This document shows, piece after piece, positions 8,202 through 18,357 of a DNA stretch of 64,000 bases (position 1 is the stretch's first letter; each line of letters starts with the position of its first letter). The notes beneath the pieces are model-generated. The model saw only the letters and a program-made list of their open reading frames with translations. It was not told the origin of the DNA and made no database searches. Position numbers and translations under genes: made by a program. Location of the stretch: contig CAWBTF010000023.1 of assembly GCA_963791595.1 (NCBI GenBank), forward strand, positions 1-64,000. Reading direction: 5' to 3'. Source of the DNA: JAEMQF01 sp963791595. Lineage in GTDB: Bacteria > Pseudomonadota > Gammaproteobacteria > Burkholderiales > Burkholderiaceae_C.

Positions 8202-9866
8202 TCAATCCAGCGTCATCGGCGCAATGTCGATGAACCAGCTTCTGGGCTGCACCACGTTCTTCACCTTCGCGCTCATCGCGCGCGGGCCCACGTCGTGCGC
8301 GATCCAGACAAACGGCGCTTCTTCGACGATGCGTGCGTGCAGCTTGGCCAGCGCGGCGTCGCGCGCCTTGTCGTCGAAGCTGGTGCGCGCGTCGGCGATC
8401 AGCTTGTCGAATTCGTCGTTGCCGTAGTAGCCCCAGTTGTTGCTCACCGGCGGGAAGGTTTTCGTGCTCGTGAAGCGCACCATCGCGAAGAACGGGTCCA
8501 TCGCGGCGAAGCTCACGTTGATCGCGTGGGAAGCGTTGGCCGCCGGGTCCTTTGCGCCCTTGCGCCAGTTGGTGAACAGCGTGTTCCACTCGATCACGTC
8601 GAACGCAATGTCGAAGTGGCATTGCTTGAGCGACTGCTGCACGAACTCGTTCATCGGCAGCGGCTGCATCTGGCCCGAGCCCGACGCCGAAATCTGCACC
8701 TTCGCCTTCAGCGGTTTGGCCGCCGAGAAGCCGGCTTCCGCCATCAGCTTCTGCGCCGCGGCGACGTCGTACCTGATGTCGAACTTCGGATTCCCCCACC
8801 AAGGGTGGCCGGGCGGCACCGTGCCCTTGGGGATGGCCATCATGCCGCCGAGCAGCGTCTTCAGGCCTTCGCGGTCGACGCACAGGTTCGCGGCCTGGCG
8901 CACTCTTTTGTCGAGCCAGGGCGAGCCTTCGGCAAAACTCAGCTGCCACGGCCACACATGCGGCTGCGCGTTGCTGTGGATCTTGAAGCCGCGCTGCACG
9001 ATCTGCGGCATCGTGTCGGGCGCGGGGGCTTCGATCCAGTCGACCTGGCCGCCGAGCAGCGCCGCGGTGCGCGCGTTCGCTTCGGGCATCGGCAGCATCA
9101 CGACGCGGTCGATCTTCGGCGTGCGCTTCGGGTCCCAGTAGGCCTTGTTCGCGACGACTTCCAGGCGCTCGCGCGGCACGAAGCGCGCCATCTTGAACGG
9201 GCCGCTGCCCGAGGCGTCGGCCGCGAACGCGGTCCATGCGGCCTTGGCGCGGTCGGGCGCCGGTGTGGCGGCGGGCGTGGCGTTGTACTTGGCCTGCCAG
9301 TGCGCGGGCGAGGCGATGAACAGGTTGGTCAGGTTCAGCGGCAGGAAGGCGTCGGGCTCGCTCGTCGTCAGCTCGACCGTCAGGTCGTCGATCTTGCGCG
9401 CGCTGCGCAGCGTGGGCATGCGCGACGCCGTGACGCCCACCTGGCTGGCGTCGAAATGCGGCGCGTCCTTGTCGAGCACCTTGCGCACGTTCCAGACGAT
9501 CGAGTCGGCGTTCAGCGCCGAGCCGTCGTGGAACTTCACGCCCGGGCGCAGCTTGAACACCCACTTCGTCTTGTCCTGCGCGTCCGCGGCCCAACTCGTC
9601 GCCAGGCCGGGGATCAGCACGCTGGGGCCATCGGCCTTGGACAAATCCCAGTGCGTGAGCGCGTCGTACATCGGAATGCCGGTGAAGCGGTTGCCCTCGA
9701 AGCCCTGGTCGGGCTGGCCGAGCGTGCGCGGAATGTCGGCCGCCGTCATCGCGATGCGCAGCACTTTTTCTTGCGCCGCGGCCGGGCCGGCAGCGAGCAG
9801 CGCGGCGCCGAGCAGTGCACCGAACAAGGGGGCGGTCACGCCGCGGTGAGGATTGAAACTCTTCAT
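8202..9866 (-). CDS. Peptide/opine-type ABC transporter periplasmic binding protein (family 5)
   Basis: Periplasmic solute-binding protein of 554 residues. The start MKSFNPHRG is chosen because aggagtcaag directly precedes it. A signal peptide with hydrophobic core and AAA-type cleavage site (ALLAAGPAAAQE) follows. The body shows the family-5 hallmarks KWVFKLRPGVKFHDGSALNA and FKMARFVPRERLEVVANK. It captures the substrate for the DppBCDF importer and is the first gene of the seven-gene operon ending with an amidase and a carbamoylase-like enzyme, so the ligand is probably an amide, ureido acid, modified peptide or similar nitrogenous compound; this is inference from context. Confidence 0.92.
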   Translation of the reverse strand: MKSFNPHRGVTAPLFGALLGAALLAAGPAAAQEKVLRIAMTAADIPRTLGQPDQGFEGNRFTGIPMYDALTHWDLSKADGPSVLIPGLATSWAADAQDKTKWVFKLRPGVKFHDGSALNADSIVWNVRKVLDKDAPHFDASQVGVTASRMPTLRSARKIDDLTVELTTSEPDAFLPLNLTNLFIASPAHWQAKYNATPAATPAPDRAKAAWTAFAADASGSGPFKMARFVPRERLEVVANKAYWDPKRTPKIDRVVMLPMPEANARTAALLGGQVDWIEAPAPDTMPQIVQRGFKIHSNAQPHVWPWQLSFAEGSPWLDKRVRQAANLCVDREGLKTLLGGMMAIPKGTVPPGHPWWGNPKFDIRYDVAAAQKLMAEAGFSAAKPLKAKVQISASGSGQMQPLPMNEFVQQSLKQCHFDIAFDVIEWNTLFTNWRKGAKDPAANASHAINVSFAAMDPFFAMVRFTSTKTFPPVSNNWGYYGNDEFDKLIADARTSFDDKARDAALAKLHARIVEEAPFVWIAHDVGPRAMSAKVKNVVQPRSWFIDIAPMTLD

Positions 9867-10186
9867 CTTGACTCCTGAATTAGTAGATGGGCCGCCCTGG
9901 CGCCTGCATGGCACACCAGATCGGCTGCGCATCCATTGCAAGCGACATGCCACGCGTTTCTTCGGCCAGCATGCCGCCACGCACGGCGTGCACCCAAAAC
10001 GTCAGGGAGGATGCCTCACGACGGTGCATCCGGCGATCCGCGAAAACCCTGTTCAGGTGCCACCGAGCCGACCGCGGCCCTGCACCTGCCTGCACCCGAC
10101 ATGCCTGACCTTGCGCGCGCCGATGGCACCCGCCTCGCCGCGGTGCGCGCAGCGCGTTCAAGACGCCTTGCTGCGCGTGGACACCT

Positions 10187-10258
10187 TCGCCACGGCCGGC
10201 GATGTCGGCTTTTGTCGCCCTGCAGGAAAAGGGCCTCGAATTCGACATCAAGACCGTC
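10187..10258 (+). pseudogene. Relic of a glutathione S-transferase N-terminus
   Basis: About two dozen codons read SPRPAMSAFVALQEKGLEFD, closely matching the start of Burkholderiales glutathione S-transferases (typically SPYAMSAFVALxEKGLPF). Nothing GST-like is recognisable before or after in any frame. It lies in a 545-bp stretch (9867-10411) that otherwise shows no convincing gene. It is in frame with the downstream ArsR gene but is probably a degraded fragment, not part of that protein. Confidence 0.4.
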
Positions 10259-10352
10259 GTGCGAACCTGGCTGCGTATGCTCGGCGGCAGCGGCAACGAC
10301 CGTCGGTGCAGCTGTGGGCGAACCCGGCGCGACCACCGATGTAAGCTCTCAC

Positions 10353-10368
10353 GCAACCGTATGGTTGC
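10353..10368. promoter_or_regulatory. Candidate ArsR-type operator palindrome
   Basis: GCAACC-GTAT-GGTTGC is a perfect 6-bp-arm palindrome located 43 bp before the ArsR-DinB start. Small ArsR-family repressors bind palindromes of this kind in their own promoters, so autoregulation is plausible. No biochemical motif match can be checked here. Confidence 0.5.
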
Positions 10369-10411
10369 ATGTTTGGCGAAGTTTCAGCATCATGCAGCCC
10401 AAAGGTTGCTT

Positions 10412-11344
10412 ATGGAAGCCGCTGACGACCGCCTGAACCTGCTGCTGCGCGCGCTCGCCGATTCGACGCGGCGCGCCTTGCTCGACCGCTTGCGCGATGC
10501 GCCCGGCCAGACCCTGGGCGAGCTGATTGCGGGCTTGCCCCAGTCACGGCAGGCGCTGTCCAAGCACCTGGCGATGCTGGAGGACGCCGAACTCGTGGTG
10601 CCGGTATGGCGCGGACGCGAGAAGCGCCACTACCTCAACCCCGCGCCGTTGCAGGCGCTGCCCTCGCGTTGGGTCACTTCCAGCTCACGCGAGGATGCCG
10701 CGGCCGAGAGCCGCCTGCAAGATGCGCTGGGGCCGATGCCGGAGTCACCACGCACGGCCGCCCCAGCCGTGCCGCGCGCGACAACGAGGAGTCGCGACCC
10801 GATCGCCGCACAGTTGCTGGCGCCGCCTTCGCCCCGGCTCCGAGGCCAACCCATCCTGCAGATGGACGCCTTGGAAGCCGCACGCGAGTACCTGGCGGAC
10901 ACGGCCGAAGCAGTGCGGGCGCTGCTCGGTGCGATGGCGCCCGATGCCGGTTACCAGCGCCCGGCAGCCGGCGGCTTCTCGCTGGTCGAGCACTTGGCGC
11001 ACCTCGCCGACATCGAAGCACTGGGCTGGCGAGCGCGCTTCACGCGCATCCTCGAGGAGTCCCGTTCGCCGCAGCTCCCCGGCGTGGATGGCGACCGCCT
11101 GGCCATCGAGAAGCGCTATCAGGAGCGCCCCTGGCGCGCCGCCGCGCGGCGCTTCATCGCCGAGCGCCGCAAGTCGCTGGCCCTGCTGCAACGATTCGAC
11201 GCCGAGGTGCTGCGCCGGTCGGTGGTGTTCGCCGGCGAGCGCACGCGTGCCGGCGGCGTGGTGGCGGCGGCGGTGGCGCATGACCTCGACCACCGACCCG
11301 CGATGGCCCAAGCCTGGCTTCTGACAAGGAAAACCATGCCATGA
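10412..11344 (+). CDS. ArsR-family regulator fused to a DinB-like domain
   Basis: A predicted DNA-binding protein of 310 residues in two parts. Residues about 1-80 are a winged-helix ArsR domain (ALADSTRRALLDRLRD, then SRQALSKHLAMLEDAELV as the recognition helix region, then a wing). After a roughly 60-residue low-complexity linker, residues about 150-300 match DinB/YfiT-like four-helix metal-binding proteins (SLVEHLAHLADIEALGW, then AHDLDHRPAMAQAW), with His residues placed as in the metal site. ArsR proteins commonly sense a ligand or metal; here the DinB part may be the sensor or an enzyme. The start follows the open frame and ArsR homology; its RBS is weak. Its stop overlaps the next gene as ATGA. 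A candidate operator lies upstream. Confidence 0.75.
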   Translation: MEAADDRLNLLLRALADSTRRALLDRLRDAPGQTLGELIAGLPQSRQALSKHLAMLEDAELVVPVWRGREKRHYLNPAPLQALPSRWVTSSSREDAAAESRLQDALGPMPESPRTAAPAVPRATTRSRDPIAAQLLAPPSPRLRGQPILQMDALEAAREYLADTAEAVRALLGAMAPDAGYQRPAAGGFSLVEHLAHLADIEALGWRARFTRILEESRSPQLPGVDGDRLAIEKRYQERPWRAAARRFIAERRKSLALLQRFDAEVLRRSVVFAGERTRAGGVVAAAVAHDLDHRPAMAQAWLLTRKTMP

Positions 11345-12249
11345 ACCTCAACGATGCCCCGGACCTTGCTGGCTTTGTCGCCGAGGCTTGGAACGTGCAC
11401 GCCGATCGGCCGCGCGACGTCGCCAAGGGCCTGAGCGCACGCGCCGCGTCGGTGCAGTCAGACACCGCGGGCGCCGACGCGATCAACCTGGCTGAACATG
11501 TGTGGCTGTCGCACTTGCAAGACGAAGCCGGCTTGCAGGCGTTCCTGCACACGGTGACGCCGCCTGAGCCGCGAAGCGATCTCGGCACCGCTTGGCGGCG
11601 CGCGATGTGGGCGCTGGGCACCTTGGCGGAGCAACCCGCATCCGCCCTGCCGGAGCTGCCGCCCGCCGCGCGCTGGCGCGCGCTGCAAAACGTCTGGACA
11701 CCCCTGGCCCTGCGCGGACATGTGGCTCAGGTGCGCAGCGCACTGAAGACCGAGGTGCCGATCGCGCTGGCGCACGCCGAACCGGCCGCGCGGCGAGGGC
11801 TCGCCGCCACCTGCAACAACATGGCGGCGGAGCTGCGCACGGGGCGGCGCGGCAACGCCGAGCTGGATGCCTTGATGCTGGACCTGGCGTCCGCGGCGTG
11901 CGAGCTGTGGGGCTCGGCGGGAACCTGGGTCCACGCCGAGCGTGCTGAGTACCAACTCGCGCGCTGCCACGCGGTGCTGGGTCAGGCAGAGGCCGCACTG
12001 CGGCACGCACAGGGCTGTCTGGCGATCATCGACGCGAACGCGGGCTCACCCGAGGCCGATGCGTTCGAGCGCTTCTTCGCCCACGAGGCCCTGGCGTGGG
12101 CGCATCGCGTCGCGGGCGATGCCGCCGCCGCGGCCGAGCAGCGTGCATTGATGGCGGCGCGCTGGGCCGAGATCGCAGACGCCGAGCTGCACGCGTGGGC
12201 GGCGCAGGCAGCCGCCGAGTTCGACGCCGCCACCGGACCTCGCGCCTGA
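11341..12249 (+). CDS. Hypothetical protein, helical/TPR-like, coupled to the ArsR-DinB gene
   Basis: A 302-residue soluble, alanine-rich protein that I do not recognise. The C-terminal half (residues about 130-300) has repeated helix pairs spaced like tetratricopeptide units (for example CHAVLGQAEAALRHAQGCLA and EALAWAHRVAGDAAAAAEQR). No signal peptide, membrane segment or catalytic motif is seen. The ATG overlaps the stop of the ArsR-DinB gene, so the two are probably translated together and may act in one response. Confidence 0.7.
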   Translation: MNLNDAPDLAGFVAEAWNVHADRPRDVAKGLSARAASVQSDTAGADAINLAEHVWLSHLQDEAGLQAFLHTVTPPEPRSDLGTAWRRAMWALGTLAEQPASALPELPPAARWRALQNVWTPLALRGHVAQVRSALKTEVPIALAHAEPAARRGLAATCNNMAAELRTGRRGNAELDALMLDLASAACELWGSAGTWVHAERAEYQLARCHAVLGQAEAALRHAQGCLAIIDANAGSPEADAFERFFAHEALAWAHRVAGDAAAAAEQRALMAARWAEIADAELHAWAAQAAAEFDAATGPRA

Positions 12250-12261
12250 AAAGAGAACGGT

Positions 12262-12287
12262 CGAGCGCGCTGCGCAGTGCGCGCTCG
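12262..12287. terminator. GC-rich hairpin between convergent genes
   Basis: CGAGCGCGC and its complement GCGCGCTCG flank an 8-base loop in the short gap between two convergent genes. The 9-bp stem is strong but lacks a T-run, so it would be a bidirectional, non-canonical terminator or an RNA-stability hairpin. Confidence 0.5.
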
Positions 12288-12302
12288 CCCTGCCCTCCGC
12301 GC

Positions 12303-12949
12303 TTACTCGGGCTTGATCCCCGCAGCGTCAGCCACGCGCTTGAAGCGCTGGTACTCGCGCAACTGAAACTCGCCCAGCTCCTTCGGGCCCATCAACAAGG
12401 ACACGGTCGGCTGCGTCGCCTGATACGCGCGCCCGGCCTCGGAGTTCATGGCTTTTTCCATCGCCGCGGCGAGCTTGTCGACGATCTCGGTGGGCACGTC
12501 GGCGTGCATGAAGAAGGCTGACCAGACACCGGTCTCGAAGTCGGGGAAGCCGCTTTCCTTCATCGTCGGGATGTCGGGGTACTTGGGGTCGCGCCTGGCC
12601 GCGGTGATGAACGGGTCGTACGGCAGATTCTTCATCGTGATCGCGTTCACCACCACCGGCGAATTGCTGCCCATCAGGATGGTGTAGCCGTCGGCCGGCG
12701 CCTGGCGCGTCGCCTGCACCGCGATCACGCCGCTGCCGCCGGGCTTGTTCTCGACGAGCACCTGCTGGCCGAGGATCTTGCCGATCTGCTCGCCGTAAAA
12801 GCGCGACGACGAATCGGCGCCGCTGCCGGCGTTGAACGGCACGAGGATCTTGATCGGCTTGTTCGGGAAGTTCGCCGCGGCACCCTGCGCCTGCGTGAGC
12901 AAAGGCGATGCGCCCAGGGCAAGGGTGAGCAGAAAGGCGTGCATTGATT

Positions 12950-12953
<4 letters not shown>
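12303..12953 (-). pseudogene. Bug-family (TctC) periplasmic receptor with about 100 residues missing from the middle
   Basis: The ends are typical of a tripartite-tricarboxylate-type receptor: signal peptide MKSMHAFLLTLALGA..LTQAQ, then FPNKPIKILVPFNAGSGAD and LVENKPGGSGVIA, and at the other end RRDPKYPDIPTMKESGFPD followed by the C-terminal helix region. Between NLPYDP and ITAARRDPKYP the whole central domain segment, normally about 100 residues, is absent without loss of frame, leaving 216 instead of about 320 residues. It overlaps the CoA-transferase stop as ATGA, so it was once coupled to it. It is probably inactive unless the gap is an assembly error. Confidence 0.8.
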
Positions 12954-14281
<1,328 letters not shown>

Positions 14282-14438
14282 GGGGATGTGGGTATCTTTG
14301 TCGATTCAGGCCCATCCATCAACCACAATTACCCTAGACAACATTGGCCCGAATCGGATCGCAAGTGCATCGGGCAACTCGGCAGAATTGACCTCCCCAG
14401 ACCCGTAGAACCACCTTCGTCGACCCTGAACAGCCGGA

Positions 14439-15035
14439 ATGAAAGCGCTACAACCCGTCATTCAGAGCCGCATTCTCGCCCTGCGCGAGCAGCGCGTGAT
14501 GCTCGACGCAGACCTGGCACAGCTGTACGGTGTGGAGACCCGGGTGCTCGTTCAAGCGGTGAAGCGCAACCTGGCACGCTTCCCCGCGGACTTCATGTTT
14601 CAGCTCTCGGCTGACGAGTGGCTGGCTTTGAGATCACATTCTGTGATTTCAAACGCCCCGGGTCGCGGCGGCCGACGCACCGCACCCTATGCCTTCACCG
14701 AGCAAGGCGTCGCCATGCTCTCCACGGTGCTCGGCAGCCCGCGCGCCATCGCCGTCAACATCGAAATCATGCGCACCTTCGTGCGCGTGCGCGCGCTGGC
14801 GTCGACGCACGGCGACCTGGCCAAGCGGCTCGCGGAACTGGAGCAGAAAACCGAAGCGCTGGCCATGAGCCACGACACCTTCAGCCGCAACACGCGCGCA
14901 CAGCTTAAGCAGGTGTTCGACGCGCTGCGCGAATTGATGACACCGCCCGATCCCCCCAAGCGCCCCATCGGCTTCGTGACACCCGAGGACAAGGCGAAGA
15001 AGGGGTCTGCCGCGGGCGCCAAGCGCAAGGCGTGA
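14439..15035 (+). CDS. ORF6N domain-containing protein
   Basis: A 198-residue protein with an N-terminal ORF6N domain (IQSRILALREQRVMLDADLA, LYGVETRVLVQAVKRNLARF, then YAFTEQGVAMLSTVL), a DNA-binding module best known from phage and prophage proteins but also widespread as chromosomal single genes. A predicted coiled-coil (DLAKRLAELEQKTEAL) follows, then the frequent tail PPKRPIGFVTPEDKAKK and a basic end. No other phage genes are nearby. Function in cells is unknown. Confidence 0.85.
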   Translation: MKALQPVIQSRILALREQRVMLDADLAQLYGVETRVLVQAVKRNLARFPADFMFQLSADEWLALRSHSVISNAPGRGGRRTAPYAFTEQGVAMLSTVLGSPRAIAVNIEIMRTFVRVRALASTHGDLAKRLAELEQKTEALAMSHDTFSRNTRAQLKQVFDALRELMTPPDPPKRPIGFVTPEDKAKKGSAAGAKRKA

Positions 15036-15117
15036 CTCGCGCCACCTGGGCCTTGCCCTAAAGTCGAACCCCCCGACAGTCGAACCCCCACAAGGCACGC
15101 GAAAGCGACAACCCCCC

Positions 15118-16258
15118 ATGCAAGGCCTGGCCATCGCCCCCACCGAATTGCCGCCCGAGTGCGAAACCCTGCGCGCCGAAGTGCGCGGCTTCCTCGCGCA
15201 GGCCATGCGCGACGTGCCCGCCAACTCACGCAACCGCAACTGGTCGGGTGCGAGCGCGGAGTTCAGCCGCCGCCTTGGCGAGCGCGGCTGGATCGGCATG
15301 ACCTGGCCCAAGCGCTTCGGCGGCCACGAGCGCAGCGCGCTCGAGCGCTACGTGGTGCTCGAAGAACTGCTCGCCGCCGGCGCGCCGGTGGGCGCGCACT
15401 GGGTCGCGGACCGGCAAAGCGGCCCGCTGCTGATGCGCTACGCGCCCGACACGCTGGCGCCGACGCATCGTGCCGCGCATCGCGCGCGGCGAGGCATTCT
15501 TCTGCATCGGCATGAGCGAACCCGACGTGGGCAGCGACCTCGCCTCGGTGCGCACGCGCGCCGAACGCCGGAGCGACGGCTGGGCGATCAATGGCCGCAA
15601 GGTCTGGACCTCGGGCGCGCACCGCGCGCACTACATGATCGCGCTGGTGCGCACGTCGCCGCTGGGCGCGAACCGGCACGAAGGCCTGTCGCAGTTTCTG
15701 GTCGACATGCAAACGCCCGGCCTCACGGTGCGCCCCATCGTCAACCAGCTCGGCGAGCACGACTTCAATGAAGTCACGTTCGACGACGTGCTCGTGCCGC
15801 ATCAAAACCTGATCGGCAATGAGGGCGACGGCTGGAAGCAGGTGGGCGCCGAACTCGCGTTCGAGCGCAGCGGCCCCGAGCGCTACCTGAGCTGCACCCA
15901 GTTGCTGCTGGAGATGATCGACGCGGCGGATGCGAGCAGCGAACGCCAGCGCGTCGCGCTCGGCCGCATCGTCGCGCAGTACGGCACGCTGCGCCAGATG
16001 TCGCTCGGCGTGGCCGGCATGCTGGCGCGCGGCGAGAACCCGATGCAGGCCGCGGCGCTCGTGAAAGACCAGGGCGCGCTGGTCGAACAGGCGATGCCCG
16101 ACATCGCGCACGATCTGTTCGGCGGCCGCGTCGAGCCGGGCTCGCCGCTGGCCCAGGCGATGCGCTACGCGACGCTCGCGGTGCCGTCGTTTTCGCTGCG
16201 CGGGGGCACGCGCGAAATCCTGCGCGGCATCATCGCCAAGGGATTGGACCTGCGATGA
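15118..16258 (+). CDS. Acyl-CoA dehydrogenase (one frameshift)
   Basis: FAD-dependent acyl-CoA dehydrogenase, first gene of a fatty-acid or aromatic acyl-CoA oxidation operon. The N-terminal part to about 15460 (GERGWIGMTWPKRFGGHERS, ERYVVLEELLAAGAPVGAHW) and the C-terminal part (RIARGEAFFCIGMSEPDVGS, FNEVTFDDVLVPHQNLIG, FSLRGGTREILRGIIAKG) lie in different frames. The switch is near 15463, where one surplus C would restore DTLA-RRIVPRIARG. The combined product is about 380 residues, normal for the family. Its stop overlaps the next gene as ATGA. This type often forms a heteromer with a second, more divergent dehydrogenase, as encoded next. Confidence 0.87.
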
Positions 16259-17370
16259 GCGCACCTTCTGCATCGACGACCGACAGCCTGATCGCCGACA
16301 GCGCGGCGCGCCTGTTCTCGCAGCAGGTGGACGCCGCGCTGCGGCTGCGCGCCGAGGGCGGTGCGTTCGACGCGGCGCTCTGGCAACGCGTGTCGGACGG
16401 CGGCTTCCCGCTGATGCTGGCCGCCGAATCCGCGGGCGGCCTGGCGCAGAGCTGGTCGGCCGCATTCCCGGTGCTGCGCGGCATCGGTTACTGGCAGGTG
16501 CCGTTGCCGCTGGCCGAGACGATGGTCGCCGCGCTGCTCGCGTCGATCGCCGGGATCGATGTTCCCGACGGGCCGCTGACGCTGATCGAACAAGGCCAGG
16601 GCAATCGCTTCGAGGTGGGCGGCAGCGCCGATGCGCCCACACTCAATGGCGTGGCCCACGCCGTGCCGTGGGCGCGCCATGCGCGCGCCGCGCTGGTGTC
16701 GCTCGCCGATGGCCGGTTGGCGCTGCTCGAGCTGCGCGACAACCCGGGCGTCAGCGTGCAACCGCACGCCAACCACGCCGGCTTGCCGAGCGACAGCCTG
16801 GTCCTGCGCGACGCGCGCTGCGCGGCAGCGCAAGGCCACCCACTAACGCTGCAGCAACCCGTGTGGCTGCTCGGCGCTCTGGCGCGCAGCGCGATGCTGG
16901 TGGGCGCGCTCGAATCGGCGCTCGAACACGCGGTGCGCTACGCCGGCGAGCGCATCCAGTTCGGCAAGCCGATCGGCAAATACCAGGCGATCCAGCAGAA
17001 CCTCGCGCTGTTGGCGGGCGATGTGGCCGCCGCACGCATGGCCGCGCTCGTCGCCGCGGCCGACGCGCCCGATGCGCTGCAAAGCGACTGCCGCACGGCC
17101 TCGTTCAGCACCGCGGTCGCCAAGGTGCGCGCCGGCGAAGCCGCGACACGCGGCAGCGCGATCGCGCACCAGGTGCACGGTGCCATCGGCTTCACGCAGG
17201 AGCATCCCCTGCACTTCGCGACCAGGCGCCTGTGGGCGTGGCGCGAAGAGTTCGGCACCGACGCGTTTTGGGCCGAGACCCTGGGCCGCGCCGCGATTCA
17301 CGCCCGCGCCGGCGGCTTCTGGCCTTCGATCACGGGCAAGCGCTTCCCGGAAACACCGGAAACACCATGA
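16255..17370 (+). CDS. Acyl-CoA dehydrogenase-family protein (partner subunit)
   Basis: A 371-residue acyl-CoA dehydrogenase-like protein. The C-terminal helical domain is clear (VRYAGERIQFGKPIGKYQAI, HQVHGAIGFTQEHPLHFATR, RLWAWREEFGTD), while the N-terminal and beta domains are divergent, as in the second subunits of heteromeric acyl-CoA dehydrogenases. It overlaps both neighbours by ATGA, so it is translationally coupled to a canonical dehydrogenase and an enoyl-CoA hydratase. Substrate is unknown. Confidence 0.88.
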   Translation: MSAPSASTTDSLIADSAARLFSQQVDAALRLRAEGGAFDAALWQRVSDGGFPLMLAAESAGGLAQSWSAAFPVLRGIGYWQVPLPLAETMVAALLASIAGIDVPDGPLTLIEQGQGNRFEVGGSADAPTLNGVAHAVPWARHARAALVSLADGRLALLELRDNPGVSVQPHANHAGLPSDSLVLRDARCAAAQGHPLTLQQPVWLLGALARSAMLVGALESALEHAVRYAGERIQFGKPIGKYQAIQQNLALLAGDVAAARMAALVAAADAPDALQSDCRTASFSTAVAKVRAGEAATRGSAIAHQVHGAIGFTQEHPLHFATRRLWAWREEFGTDAFWAETLGRAAIHARAGGFWPSITGKRFPETPETP

Positions 17371-18155
17371 CCACCAATGCCAGCCCCAGCGACGTGCACG
17401 TGTCTTTCGACGGCCCGGTGGCCACCGTCGAGATGCGCAGGCCGCCGCACAATTTCTTCGACATTCCGCTGATCCAGCATCTGGCCGATGCTTTCGAAGA
17501 CCTGGAAGCCGACCGCCGCTGCCACGCCATCGTGCTCGCGGCGCAGGGCACGTCGTTCTGCGCCGGCGCCGATTTCTCGAACCGCGACGCGACGCCGCCG
17601 CAGCGCAGCCCACGCGCCGTGAACCCGCTGTACGGCGAGGCGCTGCGACTGTTCTCCTGCGCCAAACCCGTTGTTGCAGCGGTGCACGGGCCGGCCGTCG
17701 GCGGCGGCCTGGGTGTGGCGCTGGTTGCGGACTTCCGGGTCACTTGCACGCAAGCGCGCTTTTCCGCCAATTTCAATCGGCTCGGTTTTCACCCGGGCTT
17801 CGGCCTGTCGGTCACCTTGCCACGCCTGGTCGGCATCCAGAATGCGGCGCTGCTGTTCTACACCGGGCGGCGCATCGACGGCGAAGCCGCTGTCGCGATG
17901 GGCTTGGCCGATCTGCTTGTGCCGCAGGACCAGGTGCGCGCGCAAGCGCTGAAGCTCGCGAGCGAGATCGCGATCTCGGCGCCGCTGGCGGTGCAGTCGA
18001 CGCGCGCCACGTTGCGCCAGGGTCTGGTCGAACAGATTCGCAGCGCCGTCGCGCGCGAAAGCGCCGAGCAGAACGCGCAGTTCAAGACCGCCGACTTCGC
18101 CGAAGGCATCGCTGCGATGGCGGCGCGCCGCGAACCGCGGTTCAAGGGCGAGTAG
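17367..18155 (+). CDS. Enoyl-CoA hydratase/isomerase family protein
   Basis: Crotonase-fold protein of 262 residues that hydrates or isomerises the enoyl-CoA made by the preceding dehydrogenases. Oxyanion-hole segments are SFCAGADFSN and AAVHGPAVGGGLGVAL; the usual catalytic Glu positions cannot be assigned with confidence (FHPGFGLSVTLPRLVG aligns to that region and lacks the common Glu), so it may be an isomerase or a hydratase variant. The ending REPRFKGE is typical. Start ATG overlaps the preceding stop. Confidence 0.88.
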   Translation: MTTNASPSDVHVSFDGPVATVEMRRPPHNFFDIPLIQHLADAFEDLEADRRCHAIVLAAQGTSFCAGADFSNRDATPPQRSPRAVNPLYGEALRLFSCAKPVVAAVHGPAVGGGLGVALVADFRVTCTQARFSANFNRLGFHPGFGLSVTLPRLVGIQNAALLFYTGRRIDGEAAVAMGLADLLVPQDQVRAQALKLASEIAISAPLAVQSTRATLRQGLVEQIRSAVARESAEQNAQFKTADFAEGIAAMAARREPRFKGE

Positions 18156-18278
18156 GCGCGGGCCTGCCAGGTCAGCACCGCCCGGCTGTGCCATCTGGCA
18201 CGAACCACCGATTTCGTATTCGGCACCGCGGCCGTTTTCACGCAGCTTCACCCCGTTCTTCCAGCGTCGACGTATCAC

Positions 18279-18300
18279 ACCGCCGAAGCCTAACGTTCGG
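18279..18300. terminator. Small hairpin downstream of the acyl-CoA operon
   Basis: CGCCGAA and TTCGGCG form a 7-bp stem with an 8-base loop, 120 bp after the hydratase stop and 58 bp before the next start. No T-run follows. It may end transcription of the upstream operon or lie in the leader of the next gene. Confidence 0.35.
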
Positions 18301-18357
18301 CGGGGCACCATGGCAGTGCCGGCCCAGCGCATTCGGACTGAGTTTGAAGGAGTGGCG

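Noticed and set aside
18279..18300. An attC-like recombination site (GCCTAAC in the loop of a palindrome)
   Set aside because: The arms belong to a short 7-bp hairpin and no matching GTTRRRY core at a suitable distance was found.
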